From contig CAZECE010000060.1 of the NCBI GenBank assembly GCA_964510525.1, positions 19,118-83,117 on the forward strand: 64,000 bases of DNA, read 5' to 3'. The DNA is from CAZECE01 sp964510525 (GTDB taxonomy: Bacteria > Pseudomonadota > Gammaproteobacteria > Pseudomonadales > JANQJO01). Within the stretch, counting starts at the first letter, position 1. Each line of letters starts with the position of its first letter. Shown one piece after another: positions 61,453-64,000 of this stretch. A program made the position numbers and the translations under genes. The notes below the pieces were generated by a model. That model was not told the DNA's origin. It did not search any database and saw only the letters and a list, made by a program, of their open reading frames with translations.

Positions 61453-64000
61453 ATGAAATTTCGTTTTTCTGTTCTTATTTTATGTTTTTTTAACGCGGTT
61501 GCTTTGGGTAATACTTACTATCTTCTGGAACCAGAGTCAGTTTATGGTCCATTATCAGTTGTCAGTTTGACAGATAATAATGTGATTGAATTGAATGATC
61601 AGATGCTCAACCTCAATGCAGGAGAGTTTGGCGATTTGTCATTGGAAGGTCAGCTTGCGGCTGGAAGGACGCTCTCAGGAACGGGGCCCTTTTCGGTAGC
61701 CAGTGATGTCGATGGTTTTGACATGCCTGTCTCAGAAGAAATGCTCGGTACTCGATTTGTGTTGCCACATACCTTGCTTACTCATTGGTACTACATATAT
61801 AGCCCGGATACTGAGGCGACGGTTGAACTGGCCGTTGGTAGAAGCAGATCAAACACATTACTGACTGTACCCGCTGGTGAAGTAGTGCCATTCAATGCTG
61901 GCACTAAGAAGCAAACGGCGGTTATTACATCAAATGTTGAAATAGCCATTTATCATGTATCTCTAAATAAAAAAAAGAGGAAGAGAAGAAAGAGGAAAAA
62001 GGATGATGAGCCGGAAGTGGTTGAGCAACGTGAAGCAGGGCAATACGTTGTTCCCGTTGTGCCAGCTGAGTTCGAGCTTTTTGGGATTCACAGAAATACC
62101 TTAGTCGGTGTTTTAGAAGACAAAACCGAGTTAAATGTTTTTACCAGTGAAGGCGGAGCCTTCCGTTATTCATTACGACAATATCGAAATAAAAAGTTAC
62201 CACTCAGACCCGTGATGGCTCAAAGCACAGGGATGGCGGTTCGATTAGTTGCCAATAAACCGATAGGCGCCGTGCAATACGATGATGACGATGGCGAGGA
62301 AGCACTTTCCTTTTGGCCAAAGAGCTTGTTTAGAACGCATTACCGCTTGCCCTCAGATGCGCAATACGTAGCCGTGGTCTGTGATCAACCCAATACGGAA
62401 ATCACTTTAACGCAACCAGACGGGACATCGGAAACACAGGTATGTCATGCCATTGGTGATGCGCCGGGCAAAGCGTATTTTGGAACGGAAGTGAATGGCG
62501 TATTTGTGTTAGCAGGCAGTGAGCTGGTGGCGAGTGAACCCGTCTATGTCGTGTATGAAGATGCCGTTCATAATGATGAGCGTCATTTATTGGGTGCCAA
62601 CCTCGAAGATGAACCTGAAGGCCCTGGTGAAGGGGAAGTTTCAGTAGCCCCTGAAAATTTTGGGGGGGTGTTAACAGAAGATACGCAATGGGTAGCGGGT
62701 GTTGAGTACCTGGCGAATGAAACCATTGAAATCCCTGAGGGTATTGTCGGGCATGTCCGTTCGGATGCCGTGATCGACATGGGGGATGCTAATTGGAGCA
62801 TCCAAGGGGAGTTGCGTATTGAAGAAGGCGCCATCATCAAATTAGGGTCGGGTAAGAGTTTTTCGGTGAGCGGGGAGGGGAAGCTCTCATTATTAGGCAC
62901 AGCGGAAAATACCATACTCCTGACCTCAAACAATCCTGATGCCACATCAAGAGCGTGGAATGGGTTGTATTTTAAAGACAATGCGTGTGTTGATATTCAA
63001 CACGCTGTGATTGATAAAGCCAGTGTCGGTTTTCATTATCGAGACAATGTATGCGGCACAGTTCAGCACGCCATTTTTCAAGATGGCACCTATGGCGTTC
63101 AGGGTTATTCTGCGATGGGGGTGAATGACTTAACGTTTCTGCATAATCAGTTTTTGCGAAATAGCGAAGCGGGGGTTGCATTAGATAATGGAGGATTCCC
63201 TGTTTTTAACTACAACCAGTTTGAGGGTAATGGCGCCTTCAATGGCTTGTCCGTTTATAACAATTTGACGTTGAAGTACGGTGTAGAGGTGATCGAACCA
63301 TATGCCGAGATTGATTTTCAATACAATTGGTGGGGCTCATCAGACCCCTCATACATCGAGCAACAAGTTGATGATGCTTCGGACTCAACAAGCACAAAAG
63401 TCTTTGCCAATGTGCGCGGCTATCGACTAACGCCTGAAGGGGATGAAACAGATCCATCAGAACAATTGTTGGGTTATGTGGCAACCGATATGACCATCGC
63501 TGAAGATGAAGTGAAGTCGATTTTAAGTGAGCTAGTTATTGAGGAAGATGTCACTTTTATAATTGAGGGTACCGTTAAAAATTACCAAGATTGGATTGTT
63601 CGTGGCAATCTTGTGGTGGCGTCAACAGGAGAAATTCGCCAAGAAACAGCATACTCTTTGTGGGTGTCAGGTGAGTTGAGTTTTGAAGCAGGAAGCCGTT
63701 ACCTTGGTATACCTAGGTCCAGTTTGAGTAGTCAGGCTCGTATTCATATTATTGAAGAGGGTCGATTAAATAAATGGGGTACGGATTCTCAGCCTGTTTA
63801 TTTAGGGGTTTTAGATACGCTTGCTGAAAATTTTCGTTGGGGTGGTTTGTCTTTCAATAAGAATGCTGTAGTTGACATTCATTATGCAATAGTTGATCGC
63901 GCTCATGCTGGCTTTTGGTATCGAGATAATGTGAGCGGTACCGTTGCAAACTCCATTTTTCAAGATGGTATCTACGGCATAAAGGGTAATTCGGCTATGG
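61453..64000 (+). CDS. large secreted beta-helix-like protein (partial)
   Basis: Open from ATG 61453 (ribosome site AAGGAA) to the window end, 849 codons so far. A signal peptide (FRFSVLILCFFNAVALGN) leads into a beta-rich domain (about 20-370) with FVLPHTLLTHWYYIYSPDTEATVEL and a lysine/arginine run (KKKRKRRKRKK, near residue 180). A Glu/Pro/Gly linker follows, then a parallel beta-helix-like part in which a module recurs: WNGLYFKDNACVDIQHAVID..YRDNVCGTVQHAIFQDGTYG (from about 62953) and WGGLSFNKNAVVDIHYAIVD..YRDNVSGTVANSIFQDGIYG (from about 63838). It probably acts at the cell surface. The N-terminal part faintly recalls IgGFc-binding-type domains. I cannot assign a function. Confidence 0.75.
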   Translation, partial: MKFRFSVLILCFFNAVALGNTYYLLEPESVYGPLSVVSLTDNNVIELNDQMLNLNAGEFGDLSLEGQLAAGRTLSGTGPFSVASDVDGFDMPVSEEMLGTRFVLPHTLLTHWYYIYSPDTEATVELAVGRSRSNTLLTVPAGEVVPFNAGTKKQTAVITSNVEIAIYHVSLNKKKRKRRKRKKDDEPEVVEQREAGQYVVPVVPAEFELFGIHRNTLVGVLEDKTELNVFTSEGGAFRYSLRQYRNKKLPLRPVMAQSTGMAVRLVANKPIGAVQYDDDDGEEALSFWPKSLFRTHYRLPSDAQYVAVVCDQPNTEITLTQPDGTSETQVCHAIGDAPGKAYFGTEVNGVFVLAGSELVASEPVYVVYEDAVHNDERHLLGANLEDEPEGPGEGEVSVAPENFGGVLTEDTQWVAGVEYLANETIEIPEGIVGHVRSDAVIDMGDANWSIQGELRIEEGAIIKLGSGKSFSVSGEGKLSLLGTAENTILLTSNNPDATSRAWNGLYFKDNACVDIQHAVIDKASVGFHYRDNVCGTVQHAIFQDGTYGVQGYSAMGVNDLTFLHNQFLRNSEAGVALDNGGFPVFNYNQFEGNGAFNGLSVYNNLTLKYGVEVIEPYAEIDFQYNWWGSSDPSYIEQQVDDASDSTSTKVFANVRGYRLTPEGDETDPSEQLLGYVATDMTIAEDEVKSILSELVIEEDVTFIIEGTVKNYQDWIVRGNLVVASTGEIRQETAYSLWVSGELSFEAGSRYLGIPRSSLSSQARIHIIEEGRLNKWGTDSQPVYLGVLDTLAENFRWGGLSFNKNAVVDIHYAIVDRAHAGFWYRDNVSGTVANSIFQDGIYGIKGNSAM

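Overview
The window reads as chromosomal DNA of a gammaproteobacterium related to the Pseudomonadales/Oceanospirillales. The pointers are hemC-hemD-hemX-hemY, argH, a class I cyaA, lptM-lysA-dapF, the long membrane-anchored form of algC beside coaBC and argB, fmt-rsmB-trkA-trkH, rpmB-rpmG, and tkt-epd-pgk-fba. No tRNA, rRNA, CRISPR array, prophage or transposase gene was found. I do not assign a genus.

Layout. 1-7.1 kb: a periplasmic binding protein overlapping the start of a membrane protein (probably a sensor), acetyl-CoA synthetase, a lysozyme-like lipoprotein, a GGDEF diguanylate cyclase, a BON lipoprotein and an exported protein of unknown function. 7.1-11.3 kb: the haem operon hemCDXY. 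11.4-21.8 kb: truD, argH, cyaA and lptM-lysA-dapF, with three toxin-antitoxin loci in between, one intact and two decayed. 21.8-28.2 kb: a SutA-like acidic protein, a small soluble histidine kinase, trkH, trkA, rsmB and fmt. 28.4-32.0 kb: zwf, rph, pyrE and a coiled-coil DUF4124 protein. 32.1-37.5 kb: argB, algC, coaBC, rpmB and rpmG. 37.5-42.2 kb: acyl desaturase, mutM, a small exported protein, gamma-glutamyltransferase and a 2[4Fe-4S] ferredoxin. 42.2-48.1 kb: rsmD, an M16-fold protein without a zinc site, then metF, ahcY and metK, which run the methyl cycle. 48.3-55.2 kb: tkt, epd, pgk and fba, with three copies of a structured 112-bp repeat between pgk and fba, then an alpha/beta hydrolase. 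55.2-57.6 kb: serA, a truncated zeta-type kinase with its partner ORF, and a DUF2489 protein. 57.7-64.0 kb: a 1229-residue secreted YD-repeat (RHS) protein, followed at once by a large secreted beta-helix-like protein that runs off the window.

The core genes form ordinary biosynthetic modules. The accessory signals of most interest are these. An operator of form AATGTAC-N11-GTACATT is shared exactly by the intact DUF1778/GNAT toxin-antitoxin locus and by a second, decayed copy about 5.4 kb away. Two further toxin-antitoxin remnants (RHH/ParE-like and zeta-like) sit at housekeeping gene borders. The triple hairpin repeat lies inside the glycolytic cluster. The terminal pair joins a YD-repeat protein with no C-terminal core or toxin tip to a beta-helix protein carrying a duplicated module and a lysine/arginine-rich tract; this pair is the best candidate for something undescribed.
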